A stretch of 64,000 nt of DNA. It comes from Fulvivirga sediminis (GTDB taxonomy: Bacteria; Bacteroidota; Bacteroidia; Cytophagales; Cyclobacteriaceae). Below are positions 53,822-62,387 of the stretch, piece after piece. The stretch lies in the NCBI RefSeq assembly GCF_016757215.1, contig NZ_JAESIY010000008.1, positions 124,001-188,000 of the forward strand, given 5' to 3'. Every line of letters begins with the position of its first letter. Position 1 is the first letter of the stretch. The translations under genes were made by a program, and so were the position numbers. The notes under the pieces are model-generated. The model was not told where the DNA came from, ran no database searches, and saw nothing but the letters and a program-made list of their open reading frames with translations.

Positions 53822-55180
53822 ATGAACCTAGCCAAATATTTCATAATATTTGCAGGCTTTTTGTTTTTTGCGTCCTGCTCAGAAAATGATATTACCCCTG
53901 CAGAACTACCACAGGATACCGAATCTTTAGAAACTTTATTAGAGAAAGACATTGATCCTGTTACCCGACTGGAAGCCTATGATAAGCTTTCTTACGACTA
54001 TGAGGCAGTTGATCTTGATAAAACCATTAATGTACTTGAGAAGCAGCTCAAGCTGGCTCAGGATATTGAAAACCAAGAATATCAAGCTAAGGCGTACCTA
54101 GGTTTAGGAATTATGTATGAAAAGAAGGGCCTATATTCAAAGGCTATCAACTCATACTTAAATTCGGCAGACCTAAACCAAGAGGTGCAAAATACCAAAG
54201 GGATAGCTCATAGCTTTAATAACATAGGCATTGTGTTTCTCCATATTAAAGGTTATGAACAGGCAATTCCCTACTTCAATAAGTCGGTGGAATTCTTTAG
54301 GCGATGTGAAAGTCAGAAATATTTATCCGTAGCTAAGTCAAACTTAGGTATTTGCTATTTGAAATTGAAAGAGTTAGATATTGCAAGTTCCTCTTTTCAA
54401 GAAGCCCTTACTATCCAAAAAGATATCGACCCAAGTAATTCGAAAAGACTGGCTTACCTTCATAATAAAATAGGTGAAGTTCATTTTAAAAAGGGTAATT
54501 ACGAAAAAGCCGTTAACCAATATGAAGAAGCTCTAAGTCTTGATATCACGAACGATATCAAGTCTAACCTGTACAATAACATTGGAGAGTCTTTAATGCA
54601 TTCAGGGAATTTGAAATTGGCTCAAAATTGGATAGAAAAGTCACTTCAATTAGAGAATGCATCTCCCAGTGATCCACAGATTCTAGTAATGAGATCCAAC
54701 ATTCAGGCTGAACTTTATCAATTGCAAAATAAACACTCCGAAGCCTTAGTAATCTTAAATGAAGCTATTCGTATTGCCAGCAAAGACACTTATAATGATG
54801 TACTTTTAACTTCTTTAGATTTAATTTCTCAGTCGCAGCGAGCTTTAGCCTTGTCTAATAGTAGCGTCGAGGTCAAAGATATTTTTAGAATTGAAGATCT
54901 ACGAAAGCAGCAAGAGCAACTAAAATCCGAAGTGGTGGAGCAGCTTGACTATAATAAGCTACAGGTATTGCTAGATATGGAAATAAAAAATCACTACAAA
55001 GAGGTAAAGCAATCCAGGATTAATAGTCAGATAGCAGTCTACTTAAAGATATCTGGCCTAGCAATCGCTGCTATATTACTTATCTTGTGCTGCTTACTTA
55101 TTTTCACCTATCAAAAGAAGAAAAAATATAAGCAAGATCACTTCATAGTTCAAAAAATCAAAAACGTACTGAATGAGTAG
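53822..55180 (+). CDS. Doubly anchored TPR protein, sensor-like without output domain
   Basis: A 452-residue protein. Its N-terminus has a lipobox-like FFASC with Cys19. TPR helices fill about 55-350 (YLGLGIMYEKKGLYSKAINSY, split into two helices, is the clearest unit). A coiled coil follows (about 355-405), then one membrane helix (about 405-428, ISGLAIAAILLILCCLLIF) and a 24-residue basic tail. The TPR-coiled coil-TM layout is that of Bacteroidota TPR sensor kinases and TPR-LuxR regulators, but here nothing follows the helix. It may sense peptides or proteins in the periplasm and pass the signal through a partner. It is adjacent to three small lipoprotein genes on the same strand. Confidence 0.8.
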   Translation: MNLAKYFIIFAGFLFFASCSENDITPAELPQDTESLETLLEKDIDPVTRLEAYDKLSYDYEAVDLDKTINVLEKQLKLAQDIENQEYQAKAYLGLGIMYEKKGLYSKAINSYLNSADLNQEVQNTKGIAHSFNNIGIVFLHIKGYEQAIPYFNKSVEFFRRCESQKYLSVAKSNLGICYLKLKELDIASSSFQEALTIQKDIDPSNSKRLAYLHNKIGEVHFKKGNYEKAVNQYEEALSLDITNDIKSNLYNNIGESLMHSGNLKLAQNWIEKSLQLENASPSDPQILVMRSNIQAELYQLQNKHSEALVILNEAIRIASKDTYNDVLLTSLDLISQSQRALALSNSSVEVKDIFRIEDLRKQQEQLKSEVVEQLDYNKLQVLLDMEIKNHYKEVKQSRINSQIAVYLKISGLAIAAILLILCCLLIFTYQKKKKYKQDHFIVQKIKNVLNE

Positions 55181-55388
55181 AAGGTGTTATTAGAGCCTTT
55201 ATGGTTAGCTCAGTTAGGATAGTTTTAGGAGATCACTCAGCTGAAGGATTTGCTTTGCCGTGGCCATAGTAAGGCTGCTTTAGAGGAATGATAATTGATA
55301 GTCTCAATTAACTTACTCAAGCAGAGGTAGTAATATCGGCTGAAGCTTCAAGTATATTACACTAAACATTGGAAGCTATAAACTAAAG

Positions 55389-55427
55389 GAAAGTCATCGT
55401 TATGCGCCGCAGGAACGATAGACTTTC
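55389..55427 (-). terminator. Hairpin downstream of rsmG operon
   Basis: The arms GAAAGTC-ATCGTT (55389-55401) and AACGAT-A-GACTTTC (55414-55427) pair with a one-base bulge around a GC-containing 12-nt loop. It is 24 nt after the rsmG stop on the minus strand and is followed there by a T-rich run. Confidence 0.5.
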
Positions 55428-55450
55428 TGCTTAAAGTTATTATCTAAACC

Positions 55451-56080
55451 TTAGCTTATCGGCACATATACTACTTTTTTTGTTTCGAAGAATTCTTCTT
55501 CAAAATAGCTAGGCAGGTCATAGATCTCATATTTCTTCTTGGCTTCTTTAAGTTCTTCACTGAGATCACCTCCTTTAAGGTAGAGAATTCCGTTTTTGAG
55601 GTCATTGAAAGAGTCTGCTTTGAACTTATTTTTAACCCATTGGTAAAAAGGCTTTAGTCTGGTTACAGCACGGCTTACTACAAAGTCATAGTTATCAGAG
55701 AGTTGTTCTGCTCGGTTATGAAAGGCTTCTACATTTTGCAAACCAATAGATTCACTTACGCCATTTACTACTTTTATCTTTTTGCCAATGCTATCTACTA
55801 AAGTAAATTGTGTTTCAGGAAACATAATAGCCAGAGGTATACCAGGAAAACCACCTCCCGTACCAACATCTAGTACGGTAGTGCCAGGTTTAAAGCTTAT
55901 TACTTTGGCTATACCCAAAGAGTGTAAAATATGCCTTATATAAAGCTCATCTATATCTTTTCTTGATATGACATTGATCTGGCTGTTCCAATCCTGATAG
56001 AGATCATATAATGCTTCATACTGAGATTTTTGTTCTGCCGTGAGATCAGGGAAGTATTTAAAGATAATGTCTGAATTCAT
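55451..56080 (-). CDS. rsmG: 16S rRNA (guanine-527-N7)-methyltransferase
   Basis: A 209-residue protein of usual length. The SAM-binding motif VLDVGTGGGFPGIPLA (near 72-87) and the conserved N-terminal NVISRKDIDELYIRHILHSL (near 37-56) identify RsmG (GidB). It methylates N7 of G527 in 16S rRNA; loss gives low-level streptomycin resistance in other bacteria. It overlaps the upstream GNAT gene by 4 nt (ATGA), and a hairpin follows it, making it the last gene of the minus-strand operon. Confidence 0.95.
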   Translation of the reverse strand: MNSDIIFKYFPDLTAEQKSQYEALYDLYQDWNSQINVISRKDIDELYIRHILHSLGIAKVISFKPGTTVLDVGTGGGFPGIPLAIMFPETQFTLVDSIGKKIKVVNGVSESIGLQNVEAFHNRAEQLSDNYDFVVSRAVTRLKPFYQWVKNKFKADSFNDLKNGILYLKGGDLSEELKEAKKKYEIYDLPSYFEEEFFETKKVVYVPIS

Positions 56081-56514
56081 ATAAGTGCTTTTTCCAATAA
56101 TATGCGGTGCTCTTCTGTTTTTTCCTTTTTCTCAATATTTATGATAGAAAAGCCGCTTTTCAGAGCAAAGATGAGCATTGGTTTGAAATGATTCCTGGTT
56201 TTGACCCTAATAAAATGGAAATTATGCTTTTTTACCCATTCTTCCTGCGTATCCGCCAGCTTTTTGGCTACTCCATACCGACGGTAATTTGGCAATACAC
56301 CTCCAAACCATGAGTAGAAAATTTGATGGCCAAGGTCATAACCTAATTTAAAGCCAACAGCCTGCCCATTGACCAAGGCTTTCAAAGCTAAATACTTTAC
56401 TCTGTCTAATCGTTTGTGATAGTCAGTGAGCTGATAAGGATTTTCGAATTCTGGGATATTTTTTGAAATAGCAATAATCTCCTCCAAAGAGGCTTGCTCT
56501 ATCTGTATGTCCAA
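56077..56514 (-). CDS. GNAT family N-acetyltransferase
   Basis: A 145-residue protein with the GNAT fold. A strand VGFKLGYDL near 53 is followed by the acetyl-CoA loop LPNYRRYGVAKKLAD (near 75-89, matching R/Q-x2-G-x-G/A), and a C-terminal strand pair holds VKTRNHFKPMLIFALKSGF. The acceptor is unknown. It begins 2 nt after the sigma factor stop and overlaps rsmG by 4 nt, so the three are co-translated. Confidence 0.85.
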   Translation of the reverse strand: MDIQIEQASLEEIIAISKNIPEFENPYQLTDYHKRLDRVKYLALKALVNGQAVGFKLGYDLGHQIFYSWFGGVLPNYRRYGVAKKLADTQEEWVKKHNFHFIRVKTRNHFKPMLIFALKSGFSIINIEKKEKTEEHRILLEKALI

Positions 56515-56516
56515 AA

Positions 56517-57125
56517 TCAGATGTGTTCTTTTTTGTTTTTAACTAAGTCATACATAAGCTCCCGTGCACGGTGCAGCTGTGCTTTAACCGTACCTAGAGG
56601 CGCATTTAGTTCTTGGGCAATCTCCTCATAAGAGAATTCTTTGAAATATCGTAACCGTACCAGTTTTTGGTATTTAGCAGGTAGTTTAGTTACAAACATT
56701 TGAATTAGTTCTATCTTCTGACTTTTTATGGCCACTTCTTGTGGGTTGAGATTGTGGTCTTCTACATCTATATGTACGGCTTCACCATTGTCATCAGTAA
56801 AAGAAGAATCAAGGCTCATGGTTTCGAGCCTTTTCTTGCGTATAAAGTCTATGGCATTATTAGTAGCTATTCTAAAAAGCCATGTACTAAAGGTATAATC
56901 TTTTTTAAAACGATGCAGGTTTTTAAAGGCTTTCGCGAAAGCTTCAATGGTAAGATCTTCTGCGTCATCTACATTTCTCACCATTTTTAGAATCATGTGA
57001 TATACAGGTCGTTTATATCTTTCCATGAGTTTAGCATAAGCTTGCTCATCACCATCCTTCACTGCCTGATCTATCAGTTTGAAATCTTCTAATGCTTTAT
57101 CTGAAAACTGCTTTTTTAAATCCAT
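56517..57125 (-). CDS. ECF/RpoE-like RNA polymerase sigma factor
   Basis: A 202-residue sigma-70 protein. Region 2 spans about 30-100 (MERYKRPVYHMILKMVRN, then DAEDLTIEAFAKAFKNL). Region 4 is at about 145-195, with a helix-turn-helix (FSYEEIAQELNAPLGTVKAQL, broken by the turn). No anti-sigma gene is adjacent, unlike the FecI-type factor earlier in the window. It overlaps the glycosyltransferase gene by 10 nt. Many Cytophagales keep such a stand-alone ECF factor with core genes; the regulon is unknown. Confidence 0.88.
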   Translation of the reverse strand: MDLKKQFSDKALEDFKLIDQAVKDGDEQAYAKLMERYKRPVYHMILKMVRNVDDAEDLTIEAFAKAFKNLHRFKKDYTFSTWLFRIATNNAIDFIRKKRLETMSLDSSFTDDNGEAVHIDVEDHNLNPQEVAIKSQKIELIQMFVTKLPAKYQKLVRLRYFKEFSYEEIAQELNAPLGTVKAQLHRARELMYDLVKNKKEHI

Positions 57126-58216
57126 CTCACCCGCTTTGTAAATAATGCCTTTAAGCCAATAATACTATAGTAAAACACAAAAATTATATCAAGGAAGATT
57201 AGGCTCCATAGGTTAAACCTGACTCCTAATTTTTTGCATGCAATGATAAACGTGAGATAAAGCAACAGGGTTTTTATAAAAAAACTACCTATTACAAAGT
57301 AAAGTTCAACCTGCATGCCCGTTTGAACTCCTAAAATTAGCCAAAAAAAGATATGACTTAATGAAAATAGTCCTAAAATAACCTTATTTCCTGATTTATA
57401 GTGTTTCCCTACAGCTAAATGGCGTATTTTCTGTCTGAAAAATAACTTCCAAGATGTTTTTGGCTTTGAGTATACTATGGTGTCTTCTCCTAGCGTAATA
57501 GCTGTATTCCCTTTATTTGTATGCTGATTAACAAAGAGGTCATCGTCACCTCCCATTACTTTCATATGTGCGGTAAAGCCTTTGTTTTCAATAAATAGGC
57601 TTCTGGTATAAGCTAGGTTACGTCCCACTCCCATGTAAGGTTTGCCTACTAGGGCCATGCCCAAGTACTGAATGGCAGTCCATAAGGTGTCAAAACGAAT
57701 AAACGTATTTAAAAAGCCTTTTTGTTGCTCATAATATGAAAAACCCAAATTGATAGTTTTAGGAGATGCTAATTGTGAGGACATCTGTGTCAGCCAGTTA
57801 TTGCTGGCAGGAGTACAATCAGCATCAGTAAGGATAATATTTTCTTTTTTGGCTGCTTTTATACCCAAAGTGAGTGCATATTTTTTGCCATTAAAATTTT
57901 CAGGCTTTTCATTTACTTTTACTATTTTGACCTTGCTGTTCTTAGCGGCTTCTTCAAGTAAAAAATCATAAGTTCCATCATAAGATCGATCATCTACTAT
58001 AATGATCTCATAGTCAGGGTGGTTCTGCTCATAAAGTAAGGGGAGTAATCTTCTTAAATTTTCTTCCTCGTTATGAGCGCATACTATAAGCGAGGCTGGT
58101 AAAGGAGTGCCAGATTTATTTTTATATCTGCTAAAAGCAGCCATATATAATATATAATATATGCTCTGAATAAGCAGACAGGTAATGAGCAGGTAGGTTA
58201 AAATGCTAAGATGCAT
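57116..58216 (-). CDS. Family 2 glycosyltransferase, membrane associated
   Basis: A 366-residue GT-A enzyme. An N-terminal helix (about 3-27) precedes the nucleotide-sugar motifs: IIVDDRSYDG near 76, LTDADCTPASNNW near 128, and GGDDDLFVNQ near 222 where the catalytic base is expected. Two or three C-terminal helices follow. The frame is open to a TTG at 58261, but a perfect -7 box lies between that TTG and the ATG at 58216, so the ATG is chosen. The donor and acceptor are unknown. It heads the operon with the sigma factor, GNAT and rsmG genes. Confidence 0.85.
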   Translation of the reverse strand: MHLSILTYLLITCLLIQSIYYILYMAAFSRYKNKSGTPLPASLIVCAHNEEENLRRLLPLLYEQNHPDYEIIIVDDRSYDGTYDFLLEEAAKNSKVKIVKVNEKPENFNGKKYALTLGIKAAKKENIILTDADCTPASNNWLTQMSSQLASPKTINLGFSYYEQQKGFLNTFIRFDTLWTAIQYLGMALVGKPYMGVGRNLAYTRSLFIENKGFTAHMKVMGGDDDLFVNQHTNKGNTAITLGEDTIVYSKPKTSWKLFFRQKIRHLAVGKHYKSGNKVILGLFSLSHIFFWLILGVQTGMQVELYFVIGSFFIKTLLLYLTFIIACKKLGVRFNLWSLIFLDIIFVFYYSIIGLKALFTKRVRWI

Positions 58217-58236
58217 GATTAATAAAATGTGAATAG

Positions 58237-58244
58237 CAAATATA
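58237..58244 (-). promoter_or_regulatory. Putative -7 box of the glycosyltransferase operon
   Basis: The minus strand reads TATATTTG, a perfect TAnnTTTG, with a TTTG 14 nt upstream (58262-58259). It places the transcript start near 58230 and so argues for translation from ATG 58216. Confidence 0.45.
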
Positions 58245-58326
58245 AATTTTCTTTTGAGCAAAGTTAGGTCTTTCCATGATGATTAGTAATCTTCTTAAAG
58301 TTTTCGGTCTCTTCATTTTAATGTTC

Positions 58327-58334
58327 TATTTTTG
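58327..58334 (+). promoter_or_regulatory. Putative -7 box of tgt
   Basis: TATTTTTG matches TAnnTTTG exactly, 21 nt before the tgt ATG, giving a leader of about 14 nt. A TTTTCG lies about 20 nt upstream of it. It is divergent from the glycosyltransferase promoter 83 bp away. Confidence 0.45.
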
Positions 58335-58354
58335 TGACTTTTTAAGAAAGTTCG

Positions 58355-59485
58355 ATGAAGTTTAAGTTAGAAGCAAACGATACAGGCAGCAAGGCCAGAG
58401 CAGGAGTAGTAACTACTGATCATGGAGATATACAAACTCCCATATTTATGCCCGTGGGTACGGCTGGTTCCGTTAAGGCGGTTCACCAGAGAGAGCTCAA
58501 AGAGGACATAAAAGCCCAGATTATACTAGGTAATACCTATCACCTGTATCTCAGGCCCGGGCTGGATATTATAGAGAGGGCTGGTGGGCTGCATAAATTT
58601 AATGGATGGGACAGGCCTATACTTACTGACAGTGGAGGTTATCAAGTATATTCATTGGCTGATACCAGAAAGATAAAAGAGGAAGGAGTTACTTTTCAAT
58701 CGCATATAGATGGATCCAGGCATAATTTTACACCAGAATATGTGATGGATATTCAAAGAACTATCGGCGCTGATATTATGATGGCTTTTGATGAATGCAC
58801 ACCATACCCTTGTGAGTATGACTATGCTAAAAACTCTATGCACATGACTCACCGCTGGCTAAAGCGCTGCTGTGATCATTTTGATAAAACAGAGGGCAAG
58901 TATGGCTATGATCAAACGCTTTTTCCTATAGTTCAGGGTAGTGTTTATAAAGATTTAAGGGTACAATCGGCTGAGATGATAGCCTCATTTGGTAGAGAAG
59001 GAAATGCCATAGGAGGCCTTTCTGTAGGAGAGCCAGCTGAAATGATGTATGAAATGACCGATTTGGTTTGTGATATATTGCCTAAAGACAAGCCCAGGTA
59101 TCTTATGGGGGTAGGTACGCCAGCTAATATTCTGGAATGCATAGCATTGGGAGTAGATATGTTTGATTGTGTTATGCCCACCCGAAATGCCAGAAATGGC
59201 ATGCTTTTCACCTCAGAAGGTATCATTAATATCAAGAATAAGAAGTGGGAAGATGATTTTTCTCCGATAGATTCAAATTTAGGAGGGTATGTAGATACCT
59301 TTTATTCAAAAGCGTATCTTCGTCATCTGATTATGAGTAAAGAAATTTTAGGCGCGCAAATTGCTAGCATACATAATCTCAGCTTTTACCTTTGGCTGGT
59401 AGGAGAGGCGAGGGAGCAAATAAAAAACGGCACCTTCGCTGATTGGAAAAACAGAATGGTGACTAAGGTGAGTCAAAGGCTGTAG
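58355..59485 (+). CDS. tgt: Queuine tRNA-ribosyltransferase (tRNA-guanine transglycosylase), zinc-site residues missing
   Basis: A 376-residue TGT of usual length. The catalytic core is clear: LTDSGGYQVYSL near 89-100 and DCVMPTRNARNGMLF near 270-284. The enzyme swaps guanine 34 of certain tRNAs for a queuosine precursor. In E. coli the C-terminal zinc site is C302-x-C304-x2-C307 and H333. The ungapped match here gives L309, G311 and D314 in place of the three cysteines, with only H340 kept. It probably folds without zinc, as I recall for other Bacteroidota. It is followed by an lptF/lptG-like gene after 34 bp. Confidence 0.94.
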   Translation: MKFKLEANDTGSKARAGVVTTDHGDIQTPIFMPVGTAGSVKAVHQRELKEDIKAQIILGNTYHLYLRPGLDIIERAGGLHKFNGWDRPILTDSGGYQVYSLADTRKIKEEGVTFQSHIDGSRHNFTPEYVMDIQRTIGADIMMAFDECTPYPCEYDYAKNSMHMTHRWLKRCCDHFDKTEGKYGYDQTLFPIVQGSVYKDLRVQSAEMIASFGREGNAIGGLSVGEPAEMMYEMTDLVCDILPKDKPRYLMGVGTPANILECIALGVDMFDCVMPTRNARNGMLFTSEGIINIKNKKWEDDFSPIDSNLGGYVDTFYSKAYLRHLIMSKEILGAQIASIHNLSFYLWLVGEAREQIKNGTFADWKNRMVTKVSQRL

Positions 59486-59519
59486 GTAATATTATAAATC
59501 AAGTTTAAACCAAAGATTA

Positions 59520-60593
59520 GTGAAATTAATCGACCGTTACATTCTTAAGAAGTTTTTAGGTTCATTTCTATTTACTGTTTTTATAATAGTAGCCATTATA
59601 GTGGTGATAGATGTAACAGAGAAAACGGATAAGTATACTGAGGCACAACTATCCACACTGCAGGTTGTAGGCTATTATATGGATTTTATTCCCTGGATAG
59701 CTAATTTCATTACGCCTCTAACGGTGTTTATTGCTACTGTTTTTGTTACAGCGCGTTTGGCAGGGCATACAGAGATAATTGCTATCCTAAGTAGTGGGGT
59801 TTCCTTTAAAAGGATGATGGTTCCTTATCTTATAGGTTCTATACTCATTGCTTTGGTAAGCTTTGTGCTCACGGGATGGATTATTCCTAACTCTAATAAG
59901 TCCAGAGTAGCTTTTGAAATAGAATACCTTAAGAGTAAATTTTTCTTTGATAAAACAAACTATCATATCCAGGTAGCGCCTAACACATATCTTTACATGA
60001 GAAATTATAATAACCAATCTAACACGGGTTATAATTTTACGCTTGAGAAGATCAAAGGTACTGAGCTGACAGAAAAGTTATCCGCCTCTCGTATTAAATG
60101 GGATGATAAGAAAAATAAATGGACACTGAGCAATTGGGAGCTATTGGAGCTTGATGGGGCTAAGGAATCGCTATCAGAAGGCAGAACCATGGATACTACA
60201 CTTGCCATACACCCCAGTGAGTTTGAGAATGATTATAGGAGTTATGATGCTATGACTATTAATGAGCTGGATGAGCATATAGCCAAATTAAGAATGCGAG
60301 GAGCCAGTAATGTAGAGGTTTTTGAAGTGGAAAAGTATACCAGATTTACTTCGCCTTTTGCTGTACTCATACTTACTTTTATGGGAGTAATAGTTTCATC
60401 AAAGAAAACTCGTGGAGGTGCTGGTTTCCAAATAGCACTCGGTTTTACACTTTCTTTTGTTTATATTCTATTCTTTATCATGAGTAAAACCATAGCTGAA
60501 GCAGGTGGATTGCCTCCTGCCTTATCTGTATGGTTTCCGAACATCTTGTTTGGAGGGATTTCTTTGCTCATGTATAAATACGTGCCGAGATAA
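59520..60593 (+). CDS. LptF/LptG family lipopolysaccharide export permease
   Basis: A 357-residue YjgP/YjgQ-type permease: a helix at about 12-35, helices near 55-75 and 100-122, a periplasmic beta-jellyroll (about 130-265), and three helices at the C-terminus (about 275-355). With LptB it draws lipopolysaccharide from the inner membrane for transport to the surface. Which of LptF and LptG it is cannot be decided without the partner. The start is a GTG at 59520 (MKLIDRYILKKFLGSF). It is co-directional with tgt and the EamA gene. Confidence 0.9.
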   Translation: MKLIDRYILKKFLGSFLFTVFIIVAIIVVIDVTEKTDKYTEAQLSTLQVVGYYMDFIPWIANFITPLTVFIATVFVTARLAGHTEIIAILSSGVSFKRMMVPYLIGSILIALVSFVLTGWIIPNSNKSRVAFEIEYLKSKFFFDKTNYHIQVAPNTYLYMRNYNNQSNTGYNFTLEKIKGTELTEKLSASRIKWDDKKNKWTLSNWELLELDGAKESLSEGRTMDTTLAIHPSEFENDYRSYDAMTINELDEHIAKLRMRGASNVEVFEVEKYTRFTSPFAVLILTFMGVIVSSKKTRGGAGFQIALGFTLSFVYILFFIMSKTIAEAGGLPPALSVWFPNILFGGISLLMYKYVPR

Positions 60594-60596
60594 ATA

Positions 60597-61508
60597 ATGT
60601 CTAATACCAAAGATTTTTTAAAGCTCCATTTTATTGTCTTAATCTGGGGCTTCACTGCTATTTTAGGATTGCTGATTTCTATCAATTCAGTAGAAATAGT
60701 TTTTTACCGTACGCTTATGGCCAGTGTTACCCTTTGGGTGATGCTTAAATTAAGGAAGAGGAATTTGAAAATTGGTAAATCGGCTATATTGAAAGTAGCT
60801 GGTACGGGATTGATCATTGCCGCCCACTGGATACTATTCTTTGCCGCAGCGCGTGTTTCTACAGCTTCTGTATGCCTGGCAGGAGCAGCTACTTGCTCTT
60901 TATGGACCAGCTTTATCGAACCCCTTTTTAATAAGAGAAAAGTAAAAGGTTTTGAAGTGGGGCTTGGGTTGATAGTGATCTTGGGCCTGTACGTTATTTT
61001 TCAATTTGAGTTTAACCATGCACTAGGCCTTTTTATGGGCATAGTAGCAGCTATGCTGGCAGCTATATTTTCTGTTATTAATGGTAAGTTTTCTAAAGAG
61101 TATAATCAATTTGTGATTACTTACTATGAAATGATAGGAGCTTGTGTTGGCTGTCTGTTATTTTTCCCTATTTATAAATACTTCTTTCTTCAAGGAGAAG
61201 AATTAAAATTAATCCCTCAAGGAATAGATTGGTTCTATCTGGTTATTTTATCATTAGTGTGTACTGTATATGCATTTTCAGCTTCAGTGGAGCTCATGAA
61301 GAGGATATCGGCCTTTATGGTAAACCTCACTATTAACCTGGAGCCTGTTTACGGAATTTTGCTGGCCGTGATCATCTTTGGAGAGAAAGAGAAAATGGAG
61401 CCTGGTTTTTATTATGGTACAGGTATTATATTATTGGCAGTGCTGTTATATCCTCTACTCAATAAAATCTTTAAAAGAAAGCCTTTGGAGGTAGATAACC
61501 TTAGATAG
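60597..61508 (+). CDS. EamA family (DMT) transporter
   Basis: A 303-residue protein with ten helices arranged as two EamA repeats (about 8-140 and 150-290). Signature parts are FIVLIWGFTAILGLLISI at the N-terminus and TINLEPVYGILLAVIIFGE near 243-261. DMT proteins export amino acids, metabolites or drugs; the substrate is unknown. It begins 3 bp after the lptF/G-like gene, so the two are co-transcribed, and it converges on ispE with almost no gap. Confidence 0.88.
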   Translation: MSNTKDFLKLHFIVLIWGFTAILGLLISINSVEIVFYRTLMASVTLWVMLKLRKRNLKIGKSAILKVAGTGLIIAAHWILFFAAARVSTASVCLAGAATCSLWTSFIEPLFNKRKVKGFEVGLGLIVILGLYVIFQFEFNHALGLFMGIVAAMLAAIFSVINGKFSKEYNQFVITYYEMIGACVGCLLFFPIYKYFFLQGEELKLIPQGIDWFYLVILSLVCTVYAFSASVELMKRISAFMVNLTINLEPVYGILLAVIIFGEKEKMEPGFYYGTGIILLAVLLYPLLNKIFKRKPLEVDNLR

Positions 61509-61509
61509 C

Positions 61510-62310
61510 TTATAGCTGAGCTTCCCAAATAATATTGGGGAGCTTCATAGAGGGCTTCTTATCAAAAATACCAAACACAGAAGCGCCAGAACCTGTCATG
61601 CTAGAGTAGGTTGCTCCGGCTTCGTATAGCTCATTTTTTACTTTAGAAATGGAGGGAAACTGTTGGAAAACGGAGTTTTCAAAATCATTGTTTAGAACAT
61701 TTTTCCATTCGCTTAAAGGCTTATTTTTAATAATATCAGTTATTGATATCTCAGGCTGCTTTGGGGTGACCTTGCTATAGGCTTGAGCGGTACTCACATG
61801 CACTTCAGGGTAAATAAGTATCAGGTATTTGCCTTCTAGCGAAAGTTCTATTTCAGAAAAAACATTTCCTGTACCCTCCACTAAAACAGGTTTGTTTTCT
61901 ATAAAAAACGGGCAATCACTTCCTAGCCTGGACGCGTAATCTTCCATGGTTTTGGTAGATAGGTTGAGTCCAAAGAGTTGATTAAGGCACTTAATGGTAA
62001 AGGCACCATCAGCGGAGCCTCCGCCGAGGCCAGCGCCCATCGGTATAATTTTATGTAGGTGAATACTTACCGGTGGCAGTTTATACGCTTCTTTGAGGAG
62101 ATTATAAGCCTTAATGATCAGGTTGTCCTCGGTATTTCCAGGTATTGGTAGGCCCGTAGATACGAAGCTGAAGTCATTGTCTGGAAGAATTTCTAAAATA
62201 TCAGTAAAAGGCAAAGGATAAAAAACTGAGGAGATATTGTGATAACCATCTTCTCTACGCGATAGAATATTAAGCCCCAGATTGATTTTGATATTTGGAA
62301 ATACGACCAT
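61510..62310 (-). CDS. ispE: 4-diphosphocytidyl-2-C-methyl-D-erythritol kinase
   Basis: A 266-residue GHMP kinase. The ATP loop PMGAGLGGGSADGAF is near 90-104, the N-terminal NIKINLGLNI near 5 carries the conserved Lys and Asn, and a C-terminal MTGSGASVFGIF completes the set. It phosphorylates the fourth intermediate of the MEP route to isoprenoids. It lies downstream of fabI on the same strand but after a strong terminator, so its expression is probably separate or depends on readthrough. Confidence 0.94.
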   Translation of the reverse strand: MVVFPNIKINLGLNILSRREDGYHNISSVFYPLPFTDILEILPDNDFSFVSTGLPIPGNTEDNLIIKAYNLLKEAYKLPPVSIHLHKIIPMGAGLGGGSADGAFTIKCLNQLFGLNLSTKTMEDYASRLGSDCPFFIENKPVLVEGTGNVFSEIELSLEGKYLILIYPEVHVSTAQAYSKVTPKQPEISITDIIKNKPLSEWKNVLNNDFENSVFQQFPSISKVKNELYEAGATYSSMTGSGASVFGIFDKKPSMKLPNIIWEAQL

Positions 62311-62328
62311 TTACAGTGAAGGTGAAAT

Positions 62329-62374
62329 AAAAAAGCTGCCTTATGAGTGATGAACACACTTAAGAAGGCAGCTT
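62329..62374 (-). terminator. Rho-independent terminator of fabI
   Basis: A perfect 10-bp inverted repeat (62333-62342 and 62365-62374) lies 14 nt after the fabI stop. On the minus strand it is followed by a run of six T. It sits between fabI and ispE. Confidence 0.8.
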
Positions 62375-62387
62375 GTGATATTTTATA

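Noticed and set aside
55203-55232. A tRNA D-arm-like stretch (GGTTAGCTCAGTTAGGA)
   Set aside because: No T-loop sequence, acceptor stem or anticodon arm could be placed around it; it looks like chance.
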